A stretch of 64,000 bases of DNA from Dyadobacter koreensis (GCF_900108855.1 NZ_FNXY01000002.1:548967-612966); one strand, 5' to 3'; positions 28,488 through 36,160 are shown, counted from the first letter of the stretch. The notes: generated from the letters alone by a model not told the origin. Translations and numbers: made by a program.

Positions 28488-28756
28488 AGCCAACAGCGGA
28501 TTTATAGTAAACTGACAGATACTGGTTGTCTGTTTTGTTTAGACTAGCTGTGCTGAAAAACGTCACACGCTTATCGAATTTAAACGTATGTTTTTTGTAG
28601 ATGGAATTTCCGAGCGAGGAGTTTTTATGTAGTTTTTAATTATTATTATCTGAATTTCAATGGTTTAAATATTACACTCTTTTTTTGAAAACTTGAATAC
28701 CTGCCCAAGTAATTTGAGGTTGAAAATCCGGCGCAGCATTCGATCTTATCTTTTTG

Positions 28757-28764
28757 TACTTTTG
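28757..28764 (+). promoter_or_regulatory. -7 box (TAnnTTTG) directly before the GH25 start
   Basis: TACTTTTG fits the consensus exactly but lies only 7 bases before the ATG at 28772. If used, transcription would begin almost at the start codon, giving a nearly leaderless message. Confidence 0.4.
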
Positions 28765-28771
28765 CCTGCGT

Positions 28772-29575
28772 ATGGCAAAAAAGAAAACGCAAAGCAGCAG
28801 ATTAGCGAAACCTGATTATTTGAAACCCTTACCTGCCAAAGGCTGGGCAATCATAGCAGGCGTTGTTTTGATTATCGGAGCATTAATTTGGTGGCGAGAT
28901 AGCAAGGATGAAAATCAATGGACTTACATTTCAAAGGCTGGGATCAAACTTCCGCTCAAATATGCTATACATGGAATCGATGTATCGCATCATAACGCAA
29001 AAATCAATTGGGACAAGCTTAAAGAATCCCGTACAGATGAAGTCGGGATTGATTTTGTCTATATAAAAGCCACGGAAGGAGCCACGCATCTGGATAAACA
29101 ATTTCAGCGCAACTGGAAAGAAGCCAGGCGGACCGGGATGAAACGCGGAGCTTATCATTTCTACAATCCAAGAGTAATGTCTGATCGGCAGGTGGCTAAT
29201 TTTATCGGCCAGGTTGAGTTATTGCCGGGAGATCTTCCTCCTGTGCTTGACCTTGAAACGGATGCTCGAAAACCGAACGATATTATCGTAAAGGGTGTGA
29301 GAAACTGGCTTGTTTTGATTGAAAAACACTACGGTGTCCGGCCGATTATTTATGTTAACGAACACTTCTACAAAAAGTACATTGCCGGAAATTTTGACGA
29401 TTATCCGCTCTGGCTGGCGGGTTATTCAAGAACCCATCTGAATGATCTGGCCGAAGATGCTCATGTTCTATTTTGGCAGCACAGCGAAAAGGGCTGGGCC
29501 GCAGGCATCCGTGGTTTTGTTGATTATAATGTTTTTCTGCACGAGAGCGGAGATTGGGAGGCTTTGGGGGAATAA
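28772..29575 (+). CDS. Glycoside hydrolase family 25 (lysozyme-type muramidase)
   Basis: A 267-residue protein starting at the ATG at 28772; an in-frame TTG 18 bases upstream is less likely. A short cytoplasmic lysine-rich stretch precedes one membrane segment (GWAIIAGVVLIIGALIWW), so it is probably an anchored periplasmic enzyme. The GH25 domain shows HGIDVSHHN (catalytic Asp), FVYIKATEGATHLD (Glu), LPPVLDLETD (Asp-x-Glu) and the late LFWQHSEKG with DYNVF. GH25 enzymes cut the MurNAc-GlcNAc bond of peptidoglycan. It stands alone, so a role in wall remodelling rather than phage lysis is likely. Confidence 0.92.
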   Translation: MAKKKTQSSRLAKPDYLKPLPAKGWAIIAGVVLIIGALIWWRDSKDENQWTYISKAGIKLPLKYAIHGIDVSHHNAKINWDKLKESRTDEVGIDFVYIKATEGATHLDKQFQRNWKEARRTGMKRGAYHFYNPRVMSDRQVANFIGQVELLPGDLPPVLDLETDARKPNDIIVKGVRNWLVLIEKHYGVRPIIYVNEHFYKKYIAGNFDDYPLWLAGYSRTHLNDLAEDAHVLFWQHSEKGWAAGIRGFVDYNVFLHESGDWEALGE

Positions 29576-29725
29576 TTCTTCTAAACTTGTGCGTGATCTA
29601 TATGATATTTTAAACTAATTCTTGATTTATTCTAAATTTGATTAAGATAGTGTAGAAGAACTTGGTTTTTGTTGACCTGATGTTTCTACATTGTACTCCG
29701 AATTAAATCAGTACGATGTTTAACT

Positions 29726-30043
29726 ATGAACCTGACAAAATATCTGGAACGCTTTGAGCGGTTACACCATTTGATTGGGAAAAAGTCGACTGGCACCCCT
29801 GCCGAATTAGCTGAAAAACTGGATCTCTCCAAAAGAGCGGTGTACGAATACATACGTATTATGAGGGAAATGGGAGCCCCGATTGCCTTTTGCCATGTCA
29901 GGCAAACCTATTATTATGAACGTACTGTCGGGTTTAGTATGGGTTTTCGGGAATTGAATAATGAGGAAACCAAGTCTGTTGAAGGAGGAGCGTTTCAAAT
30001 AACATCCGAATTTTTTAAAGAATTATCGCCAGTGCAGAAATAG
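29726..30043 (+). CDS. HTH-domain protein with C-terminal double-glycine leader motif
   Basis: A 105-residue protein. Residues about 1-50 form an HTH_11/DeoR-like winged helix (TGTPAELAEKLDLSKRAVYEYIRIM). A short beta segment with FCHVRQTYYYE follows. The end is unexpected: residues 76-88, ELNNEETKSVEGG, read like the leader of bacteriocin and Bacteroidota natural-product precursors (LxxEExxxVxGG), leaving a 17-residue tail, AFQITSEFFKELSPVQK. I recall other HTH proteins of this size in the phylum ending in GG, but their role is not established. It is the first gene of an AT-rich accessory stretch. A hairpin encloses its stop codon. Confidence 0.75.
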   Translation: MNLTKYLERFERLHHLIGKKSTGTPAELAEKLDLSKRAVYEYIRIMREMGAPIAFCHVRQTYYYERTVGFSMGFRELNNEETKSVEGGAFQITSEFFKELSPVQK

Positions 30044-30100
30044 TGCACTGGTAGATTCTAGATTTATGGCTTGCAACTAAAAGAATGAAACTTTTAGTTG
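30029..30100 (+). promoter_or_regulatory. Two tandem perfect hairpins between the HTH and glycosyltransferase genes
   Basis: CCAGTGCA (30029-30036) pairs with TGCACTGG (30044-30051), with the HTH stop codon in its loop. CAACTAAAAG (30074-30083) pairs with CTTTTAGTTG (30091-30100). Neither is followed by a T-run, so they look like RNA-processing or stability elements rather than terminators. Confidence 0.45.
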
Positions 30101-30122
30101 GATATGACTTTATGCAATTCAA

Positions 30123-30701
30123 TTGATGAAAAAATCTTTGTTGTTCTATCCGGCCAATATTCAAAGTCACGTGATTCCCGCAATGAATCTTGCCAGTCAT
30201 TTGCAAAACGAGTACGAAATTTATGTGCTTGTGATGGATGAAAAATTATCCGACATTGTTCGCAGTCATGGTTTTTATCCCATCCTTGTCAGCCCGTTTA
30301 AAGTAGGTATCGGTCATGAGGCGGGTTATCTCAATGAAAAGGGACTGAAATATACCCTTTGGCATATTCTTCTGGCTATGCGCAAAAATGTGCTTTTTGA
30401 TGATAAAGTCCATGAACTTAATGCTGTGGTTGGTCATATTAGAACCGCAGCGGTTATTGTTGATATTTTTAACAGTACCGAGCTGTTTCCATTGCACGTC
30501 ATCTTTCCTCAGACGCCCCTGGTGTGTTTTAACCCGATGTTGTCGACGTATAAAGTGGACGGATTTCCAACTGTTTCAGAGAAATCATGGGTGACTGCGA
30601 ATACAATGGATTATAAAATACATCAGAAGGGACAGATTTTTCAGGGATGGACCACCTGGATTGGATCTTCGTTCAGGTGGGTATATTCCGGAATTCTTTA
30701 A
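30123..30701 (+). pseudogene. Truncated GT1-type (UDP-glycosyltransferase-like) protein
   Basis: The 192-residue product covers only the N-terminal lobe of a GT-B glycosyltransferase: LLFYPANIQSHVIPAMNLASHLQNEYEIYVLVMDE matches the opening strand and helix of UGT/GT1 proteins, which are normally 380-450 residues long. The nucleotide-sugar-binding C-terminal lobe is missing. After about base 30646 the sequence in a shifted frame (GLDLRSGGYIPEFFKQPHYP) looks more like a natural continuation than the present end, so a frameshift plus deletion is likely. The next gene begins 15 bases after the stop. It is probably inactive, unless the lobe has gained a binding role. Confidence 0.6.
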
Positions 30702-30716
30702 ACAACCACACTATCC

Positions 30717-31460
30717 ATGCTTAAAAATATCCTCACATTTTACCGGAATCCCTACGCCGGTTTTAATACCGGAAAAAACGAAACAATAAAGGAAAGGTTA
30801 ACACTATTCAAAAAGGCGTTTATTTTTTGCTTTTGTTCCTGTATTATCATTGTTTTATTTATAATAATGGTCATCGAAGAAATCTTAGAATCTAAGTTTA
30901 ATATTTCGATTATTGAAAATCTGCATAATATATGGAATGAATTTAGAGCATGGAATTCACCACTTGACGCTTTTCTGAAAATTAGTATTATTGGCCCATT
31001 AAGAGAAGAAATACTTTTTCGGTTACCGCTGATAACTAAATCTCCTTTTCTTCGCCTCGCTATTTTTCTGGGATGGGTGGATTTCCTGTTTCCTGAGCTT
31101 TTCAATTTCAAATTTTTGTCGTGGTCATACGGTATCGTTTTACTTATCATTTTAGCGGGTATAAGCGTTTCAGAGAAAATCTATGACCAGAACTTCCAAA
31201 CTGTTTTTCAGAAGAAAAATTACAATTATATGTGCTGGGGTTTGACAATTGCTTTTGCATTGGCTCATATCTCTAATTTCACCCCATTAAACGGTTCATT
31301 CATTTATTTATACCCTTTTTATGTCCTTCCCCAGTTTGTTTATGGTATTGTTTTTAGTTATTTGGCTATCCGATTCAATTCGCTATTGTGGCCGTTTCTT
31401 TTGCATGCATCCATCAATTCAGCTAGCGAGATCCATCGATTAATCACGGAATTGTTTTGA
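30717..31460 (+). CDS. CPBP family intramembrane metalloprotease
   Basis: A 247-residue, strongly hydrophobic protein with about six membrane segments. All three motifs of the CPBP (Abi/Rce1-like) family are present: EEILFR at residues 97-102, FALAH at 180-184 and HASIN at 230-234, which provide the Glu and His residues of the metal site. Family members process prenylated proteins or peptides, and several are bacteriocin immunity or maturation factors in Gram-positive bacteria. The gene is much richer in A and T than the neighbouring housekeeping genes, a sign of transfer. It sits between a leader-bearing HTH gene and two mini-genes, which suggests a peptide-related role. Confidence 0.85.
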   Translation: MLKNILTFYRNPYAGFNTGKNETIKERLTLFKKAFIFCFCSCIIIVLFIIMVIEEILESKFNISIIENLHNIWNEFRAWNSPLDAFLKISIIGPLREEILFRLPLITKSPFLRLAIFLGWVDFLFPELFNFKFLSWSYGIVLLIILAGISVSEKIYDQNFQTVFQKKNYNYMCWGLTIAFALAHISNFTPLNGSFIYLYPFYVLPQFVYGIVFSYLAIRFNSLLWPFLLHASINSASEIHRLITELF

Positions 31461-31674
31461 ACATTAAAGTTAATAGTTCTAATTGTTTTAAAAATTTGCT
31501 TGTCGAGGCAATATAATGCTGCTGACCATGACGAACCTGGCTTCCTTTGCTGCTTCTAATTTTGAATTATCCTTTTATTCCAAATTTGATTAAAAAACCG
31601 ACTTCAAAATTAGGCGACTTATTAACTTAGTTCTTACCTTGTTTTCTTAACTTATCTATGGAAGGGATAGTATT

Positions 31675-31818
31675 ATGCAGCTGATAATCAATAAATTAAT
31701 TTCCCTTTATCGAAATTTTAAAGATAGTTTCCTTATTATGATTGGTATTTATGGAGGTCGGTTGCTGGCAAAATATTATCCGGATATCAAGTTGTGGATA
31801 TTTACTTTATTTCAGTGA
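31675..31818 (+). CDS. Small hydrophobic peptide A (paralogue of peptide B)
   Basis: A 47-codon reading frame from ATG 31675 to TGA 31818, preceded by GGAAGGGA about 8 bases upstream. The product has a basic N-terminus (INKLISLYRNFKDS), a hydrophobic stretch (FLIMIGIYG) and the block GRLLAKYYPDIKLWIF, ending TLFQ. The 41-codon frame at 32012 encodes the matching block GRLLMKYYPEIKSWVL. Most base differences between the copies in this block are synonymous (CGG/CGT, CTG/TTG, AAA/AAG), which argues for translated and selected peptides. It could be a membrane-active peptide, a bacteriocin-like product, or a tiny membrane protein. It has no known family that I can name. Confidence 0.6.
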   Translation: MQLIINKLISLYRNFKDSFLIMIGIYGGRLLAKYYPDIKLWIFTLFQ

Positions 31819-32011
31819 AAACCAGCACCGTCTATGGTTAGGAATGAAAAATTGGATTTTTAATTGGAAAATAGCATAGTCTGATGCGCGGGTATTGATC
31901 ATTACAACTGGCGGGTCTCAAACGTAGCTAGTACGGGTCATTGACTGTTTAAAAAGTTTTTGCACTGAAATTATTTAAGTATTTTATCTAAAAAACAGCT
32001 AAATAATAATC

Positions 32012-32137
32012 ATGAACCGTGCAAATCTTCAATCGCTTAAAATCGCTGCCCGCGTTTTAATTATCATTTTTTCGGGTCGTTTGTTGATGAAGTATTATCC
32101 GGAAATAAAGAGCTGGGTCTTGTCATTTTTTTTGTGA
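32012..32137 (+). CDS. Small hydrophobic peptide B (paralogue of peptide A)
   Basis: A 41-codon reading frame from ATG 32012 to TGA 32137. The N-terminus is basic (MNRANLQSLKIAAR), followed by VLIIIFS and the block GRLLMKYYPEIKSWVLSFFL that matches peptide A in at least 10 of 15 positions. It lacks a clear Shine-Dalgarno, as do most genes here. The copies are 193 bases apart and in the same direction, so they look like a tandem duplication that has since diverged. The function is unknown. Size, charge and hydrophobicity suit a membrane peptide. Confidence 0.6.
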   Translation: MNRANLQSLKIAARVLIIIFSGRLLMKYYPEIKSWVLSFFL

Positions 32138-32184
32138 AATACCAAACCAATTTATTACCAATCCCTAATTTATTTCCTTTTAGG

Positions 32185-32215
32185 TTTTGACAGGCTTTCA
32201 GTTATTATACATTTG
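32185..32215 (+). promoter_or_regulatory. Textbook Bacteroidota promoter
   Basis: TTTTG (32185-32189), an 18-base spacer and TACATTTG (32208-32215) match the -33 TTTG and -7 TAnnTTTG consensus. It lies 32 bases upstream of the methyltransferase start, making that gene an independent transcript. Confidence 0.75.
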
Positions 32216-32247
32216 TAACTGTTAGCCATTATTAAAATCAAAACCGT

Positions 32248-33039
32248 ATGCAATCAGCACCTGACAGTATTCGTGATATATTTTATAACCACACAGGAAA
32301 CCTTATCCATAAGTGGGATCACTATTTTGACATTTATGAAAAATATTTTTCGAAGTATCGGGGTCAAAAAATCAACATTTTAGAGATTGGAATTTCTCAC
32401 GGCGGTTCGCTGCAATTGTGGAAAAAATATTTTGGTACGCATGTCCACATTTATGCAATCGACATCAATCCGGATTGTAAGAAGTTGCAAGAGGAAAATA
32501 CCACGATTTTTATCGGTTCTCAAAGTGATAAGGATTTTTTAGGTAATGTGGTCAGCCAGTTGCCGGAACTTGATTTTGTTATTGATGATGGCGGGCACAC
32601 GATGGAGCAGCAGCTGGTATCCTTCGAAATGTTATATATGAAAGTAAAGGAGGGCGGGCTGTATTTCGTTGAAGATACGCACACATCTTACTGGGACGAA
32701 TTTCATGGAGGTCTGAGAAATCCTGGCTCTTTTATTGAAAAATCGAAAGATCTGGTTGATTCAATTTATGATCATCACGTGGTTGACAAAAGTAAAATAC
32801 GGATCGATGAAATCACGCGGCATATCAACTGCATATCGTTCTACGACTCCATTGTTGTTTTTGAAAAACAGTTACGCAAACAACCTTTTCACAAACAGAT
32901 CGGAAGGAAAACAATTACACCTTATGTGCCAGTGGAATTAAAAAAGAAAACGATTTTGGATTCTATAAAAGGGATTTTCAAAAAGGAGGAAGCGCATCCG
33001 TTTTCCCTTAACGATGGCGGAATTGAAGAAATCAAGTAA
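32248..33039 (+). CDS. Class I SAM-dependent methyltransferase (MycE/TylE-like fold)
   Basis: A 263-residue protein. The SAM site is ILEIGISHGGSLQLWKKYFG near residues 44-63 (motif I) with IYAIDINPDC as the following acidic strand. DFVIDDGGHTMEQQL near residue 110 is the D-D-G-x-H motif of the Mg-dependent sugar O-methyltransferases such as MycE, and YFVEDTHTSYW follows. These relatives methylate hydroxyls on sugars of natural products or surface glycans. The gene has its own strong promoter and a long bidirectional terminator, so it may not belong to the upstream peptide region despite the proximity. Confidence 0.85.
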   Translation: MQSAPDSIRDIFYNHTGNLIHKWDHYFDIYEKYFSKYRGQKINILEIGISHGGSLQLWKKYFGTHVHIYAIDINPDCKKLQEENTTIFIGSQSDKDFLGNVVSQLPELDFVIDDGGHTMEQQLVSFEMLYMKVKEGGLYFVEDTHTSYWDEFHGGLRNPGSFIEKSKDLVDSIYDHHVVDKSKIRIDEITRHINCISFYDSIVVFEKQLRKQPFHKQIGRKTITPYVPVELKKKTILDSIKGIFKKEEAHPFSLNDGGIEEIK

Positions 33040-33070
33040 ATTTTTAATTCCGGTTGGCTTAGTTACAAAA

Positions 33071-33110
33071 AGCAGTCGGTTAAGAATTCAGGCTTAACCG
33101 ACTGCTCTTT
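33071..33110. terminator. Long bidirectional terminator
   Basis: AGCAGTCGGTTAAG (33071-33084) pairs perfectly with CTTAACCGACTGCT (33093-33106), with A-rich and T-rich flanks. It lies between the convergent methyltransferase and agmatine deiminase genes. Confidence 0.9.
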
Positions 33111-33128
33111 TATTTAAGGATCAAAACT

Positions 33129-34187
33129 TTAAACTAATGGTTCCTGTTGGCTCAAACAGTGAAAGCTGCCTTGTCCCCAGATAATTTCAGTTGCATCCAA
33201 AGGAATTATTTTGCGGTCAGGCATTGCTTTTTCCAGAATATCAATCGCAATCTGGTCGTTTGGATTGTTGAAAACGGGAACGATCACACCTGCGTTACAC
33301 ATCAGGAAGTTGACATAAGAACCCGGTGTCCGGAAGTCGTCGATAATGACTGCTTTCGGCATAGGTATTTCGATGATATTCAGTTGTTTTCCATTCAACA
33401 AACGCATGTCCTTCATCATTCGGAGATTCGTCTGAAGGATATCAAAATTTTCATCATTCGGATCATATTCTACTGCTGCAATCACAGTATCTTCGCTGAT
33501 AAAACGTGTCGTGTCGTCAATATGTCCGTCGGTGTCGTCTCCCGCAATGCCGGCTTCTACCCACAGAACCTGCTCGGCCCCGTAATAATCATATAGATAT
33601 TGCTCAATCTGTGCTTGATTCAAATGCGCGTTGCGGTTCTGATTCAGCAGACAAGATTTGCTGGTGAGGATAGTGCCAGCACCATTAAATTCAACGGAAC
33701 CACCTTCCATAATGATTCCGGGTGTAATAGTCGGCAGGTTAAGATATTTAGCGATTGCGTGCGGTGTGCGGTTATCGTCGTCATAAGGAGGATATTTTCC
33801 ACCCCAGGCGTTATGGCCCCAGTCAACGATCATTTTTTCCTTTGTATCCGGGTTGATCAAAAAAGCAGGTCCATGATCCCGGCACCAGGCGTCGTTTGTA
33901 GGTTTGATTACAAATTCAATTTTAGACAAATCTGTGCCGATGGCATCAAGCTGGCTGGTAATAAAATCTTTCAGGTTTTCATCATTTGCCACGATACCAA
34001 CATTTTCCCCTTGGCTTATGGCCTTGATGAAAGCAAGATATTGCGGATACATTTTTTTCAGTCTGTCGCCCTGCCAGGAAGCTTCGTTATGTGGAAATGT
34101 TAGCCATGTGGCTCGGTGTGGGTGCCATTCGGCTGGAAATGTAAATCCTGATGCTTTGGGCGTTGATGAAAGATTGTATTGTGACAC
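33129..34187 (-). CDS. aguA: Agmatine deiminase family protein
   Basis: A 352-residue enzyme of the guanidino-group-modifying superfamily that converts agmatine to N-carbamoylputrescine and ammonia. Conserved blocks are FPAEWHPHRATWLTFPHN near residue 17, NDAWCRDHGP with catalytic Asp and His, MEGGSVEFNG, GIAGDDTDGHIDD, and the C-terminal catalytic Cys in GSFHCLSQQEP. Length is typical. The start is GTG at 34187. The next enzyme of the pathway, N-carbamoylputrescine amidase, is encoded at 43529-44428 on the same strand but about 9 kb away rather than adjacent. Peptidyl-arginine deiminase activity is unlikely given the agmatine-type active site. Confidence 0.92.
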   Translation of the reverse strand: MSQYNLSSTPKASGFTFPAEWHPHRATWLTFPHNEASWQGDRLKKMYPQYLAFIKAISQGENVGIVANDENLKDFITSQLDAIGTDLSKIEFVIKPTNDAWCRDHGPAFLINPDTKEKMIVDWGHNAWGGKYPPYDDDNRTPHAIAKYLNLPTITPGIIMEGGSVEFNGAGTILTSKSCLLNQNRNAHLNQAQIEQYLYDYYGAEQVLWVEAGIAGDDTDGHIDDTTRFISEDTVIAAVEYDPNDENFDILQTNLRMMKDMRLLNGKQLNIIEIPMPKAVIIDDFRTPGSYVNFLMCNAGVIVPVFNNPNDQIAIDILEKAMPDRKIIPLDATEIIWGQGSFHCLSQQEPLV

Positions 34188-34322
34188 GGTGGTATTGGAT
34201 ATGAATTGCTGAGATTACTTCTGATTACGATACAAAGGTCGCAAAGGTTTTTGAAATCATTTAAAAAATAGCGCGATCAAATGTGAAATGAGCGTAGATA
34301 ATTTGAATTTGTCATTTTAAAG

Positions 34323-34360
34323 CAAAAAATCCAAACACCTCGCGGGTTTGGATTTTTTTC
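34323..34360 (-). terminator. Terminator after the Hint-domain gene
   Basis: AAAATCCAAACACC and GGGTTTGGATTTT pair around a short loop, with long A-runs and T-runs on the two sides. It lies 27 bases downstream of the Hint gene on the minus strand. Confidence 0.85.
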
Positions 34361-34386
34361 AAAACGTTGATTAAAGTAAACAGGAG

Positions 34387-34986
34387 TTAATTATTTGACA
34401 CAAGAACGTTTTCTACTAAATAAGATCCGTCTTCTGTTGTAAGATTATAAGCAGTTGCAACTTTTCGTGCATTGGTCTGTACGATACCTACTTTCCAGGA
34501 AGATACCTTTCCGGTTGAAGGTTCGTAATGATACAACACATCATTTTTTGATAATTGTTTCATTGTTTTATTCCCCTTTTTCGTCTGCACCTGATGCTGA
34601 GGCGTTGCTTCCAAAAGCAGGGCAGGGACAAGCGGCCAGGACTCTCCGGAGATCGAAGACTCATTAACAGGGCGCAGGTATACTGCCGTCAATGCTGCAT
34701 TTGGGTTATCGTAAACTTCCACTGCTTTTACCTCAGTTTCTCTACTTTTACCCTTCCGGCAGGTCTTTACCTTTTCTCCAACTTTTACATCACGTATAGG
34801 CTTGACAGATCCGTCGGCCATGGTCACTGTTGCGTTAGGGCAAAAGTATCTATCCTGCTTCTTATCTTTTGAAGAAACCTTTTCGGCAACTTCCTTTTTT
34901 AACACAGCAGTTTCGCCATTTTCAGTCTGAGCTATTGAAGCAAAAGACAACAGAGAAAGAAATGGAATAATGATCGTTTTGCGCAT
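34387..34986 (-). CDS. Secreted stand-alone Hint-domain (hedgehog/intein-like) protein
   Basis: A 199-residue protein with a signal peptide (TIIIPFLSLLSFASIAQ). After a charged linker of about 28 residues comes a Hint fold: block A begins at Cys49 (YFCPNATVTMADGSVKPIRDVKVGEKV), block B is TPQH at 128-131, and the end AYNLTTEDGSYLVENVLVSNN corresponds to the last intein/hedgehog strands. Hint domains perform an N-S acyl shift at the Cys and can cleave or transfer the preceding segment. Here nothing but a short linker precedes it and nothing follows. It lies 12 bases after an AEC-type transporter gene and is very likely co-transcribed. The target is unknown. Confidence 0.8.
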   Translation of the reverse strand: MRKTIIIPFLSLLSFASIAQTENGETAVLKKEVAEKVSSKDKKQDRYFCPNATVTMADGSVKPIRDVKVGEKVKTCRKGKSRETEVKAVEVYDNPNAALTAVYLRPVNESSISGESWPLVPALLLEATPQHQVQTKKGNKTMKQLSKNDVLYHYEPSTGKVSSWKVGIVQTNARKVATAYNLTTEDGSYLVENVLVSNN

Positions 34987-34998
34987 AACAGTTTTTAC

Positions 34999-36093
34999 TT
35001 AGGCTTTTGAAACTCGTACGAATACTTTACTGAAAAGGTTGGGTAATCCGCCAAGGACAATCAGGACGACGCCTGCAATAATCAAAGTTGACATGTGCGT
35101 GAAATAAGCGCCGGTTGTCAAAATACCGAGAATTAAAATCGTTGAGAACGGAAGCGAAAATGCAAGCAGCAATACGGCAAGTTCCATATCGAAAGTTCTT
35201 TTTTCCTTTGGTAATCCCATGGCATCTTCACGCAGATTGAAAGCGGAGATATGCGCCAGAGGCCAGAAACTTGCGGCACTCAATGGAATGACAATGGCAA
35301 GCAGAATCATGGACTGGTCCGTGATATTCAAAACATAGATCATTCCGGCGCTGATCAGCATTGTGCTGCCGGCTCTGAACAAAAGAATACTTGCGACGAT
35401 ACGTTTTTTTCCTTCTTTAAGTTGTACTGCAAGGCCGATGAAAACCAGAACAAGCGGGGTCATCATGGCACTTGTTTTGTCAAAAATTTCAGTGATTACA
35501 AAGGGTAGTGTAGAATAATTGATACCAACGCTTAATAAAACAATAGCAAGAATAATCAGTACGTTAATAGGTTCCTGCAGCATATTTCCGAACAGGCTTT
35601 TAAGTTTTCCTCCCAATTTGGTTTCCTTATCCTGGCTGTTTTTCAAAAACATGTTCATAGCCAGAATGTAAAGAGAAATCAGAACGAAAAATTTGTTTCC
35701 AACGTCGGCCAGTGCAGCAATAGCCAGACTTTTTTCGCCTAAAAATTCAGCAATAAAAGGAAAGCAGGAAAGTCCCGGGGCCAGAGATGGAATTAACATC
35801 ATCAGGGTTCTGCCGGTCGGACTGTTTTTTTCAATACCAAAAAGCGCAAAAGCGAGTGGGGCAGAAAAAAACATAAGAAAGTTAAACACCAATGTCACAA
35901 GCGGAATGATGATCATCGATGAGTCCATTTCAATCTTCATCAGCGAGATAAAGATCGTGGATGGCAAAGCAACAGAAAGAATGATCTCTTTGATACCGTT
36001 GGTCTGCTCCTTACTTTTAAACTTCCCGCGGAGAAGTAATCCCAATGCAATCAGTAAAAGTAAAGTAATGGTTTTTTGTAAGGCATCACTCAT
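34999..36093 (-). CDS. AEC-family (auxin efflux carrier-like) transporter
   Basis: A 364-residue integral membrane protein with about ten hydrophobic segments, starting ALQKTITLLLLIALGLLLRGKF and continuing with a conserved break in SVALPSTIFISLMKIE, which is typical of the AEC superfamily where half-helices cross at a proline. AEC proteins export or import small organic acids and related anions. The mid-protein loop KNSQDKETKLGGKLKSLFGNM separates two five-helix halves. The substrate cannot be deduced. The Hint gene follows after 12 bases, an unusual pairing. Confidence 0.75.
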   Translation of the reverse strand: MSDALQKTITLLLLIALGLLLRGKFKSKEQTNGIKEIILSVALPSTIFISLMKIEMDSSMIIIPLVTLVFNFLMFFSAPLAFALFGIEKNSPTGRTLMMLIPSLAPGLSCFPFIAEFLGEKSLAIAALADVGNKFFVLISLYILAMNMFLKNSQDKETKLGGKLKSLFGNMLQEPINVLIILAIVLLSVGINYSTLPFVITEIFDKTSAMMTPLVLVFIGLAVQLKEGKKRIVASILLFRAGSTMLISAGMIYVLNITDQSMILLAIVIPLSAASFWPLAHISAFNLREDAMGLPKEKRTFDMELAVLLLAFSLPFSTILILGILTTGAYFTHMSTLIIAGVVLIVLGGLPNLFSKVFVRVSKA

Positions 36094-36160
36094 AATATAA
36101 GCTTTTTATTGACTGATACCGGACAGTAATCCGGTGTACTAAATGAATTCAAAAGAGTAT

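Larger units (their letters stand above)
31461..32247. other. AT-rich region holding two mini-genes and a promoter
   Basis: Between the CPBP and methyltransferase genes there is no long gene. It contains paralogous short genes at 31675-31818 and 32012-32137 and a strong promoter at 32185-32215. I see no third copy of the mini-gene and no repeat in the remaining sequence. Confidence 0.6.

Noticed and set aside
31519-31596. A short ATG frame of about 25 codons after the CPBP gene
   Set aside because: It shares no similarity with the mini-genes and has no supporting signals.
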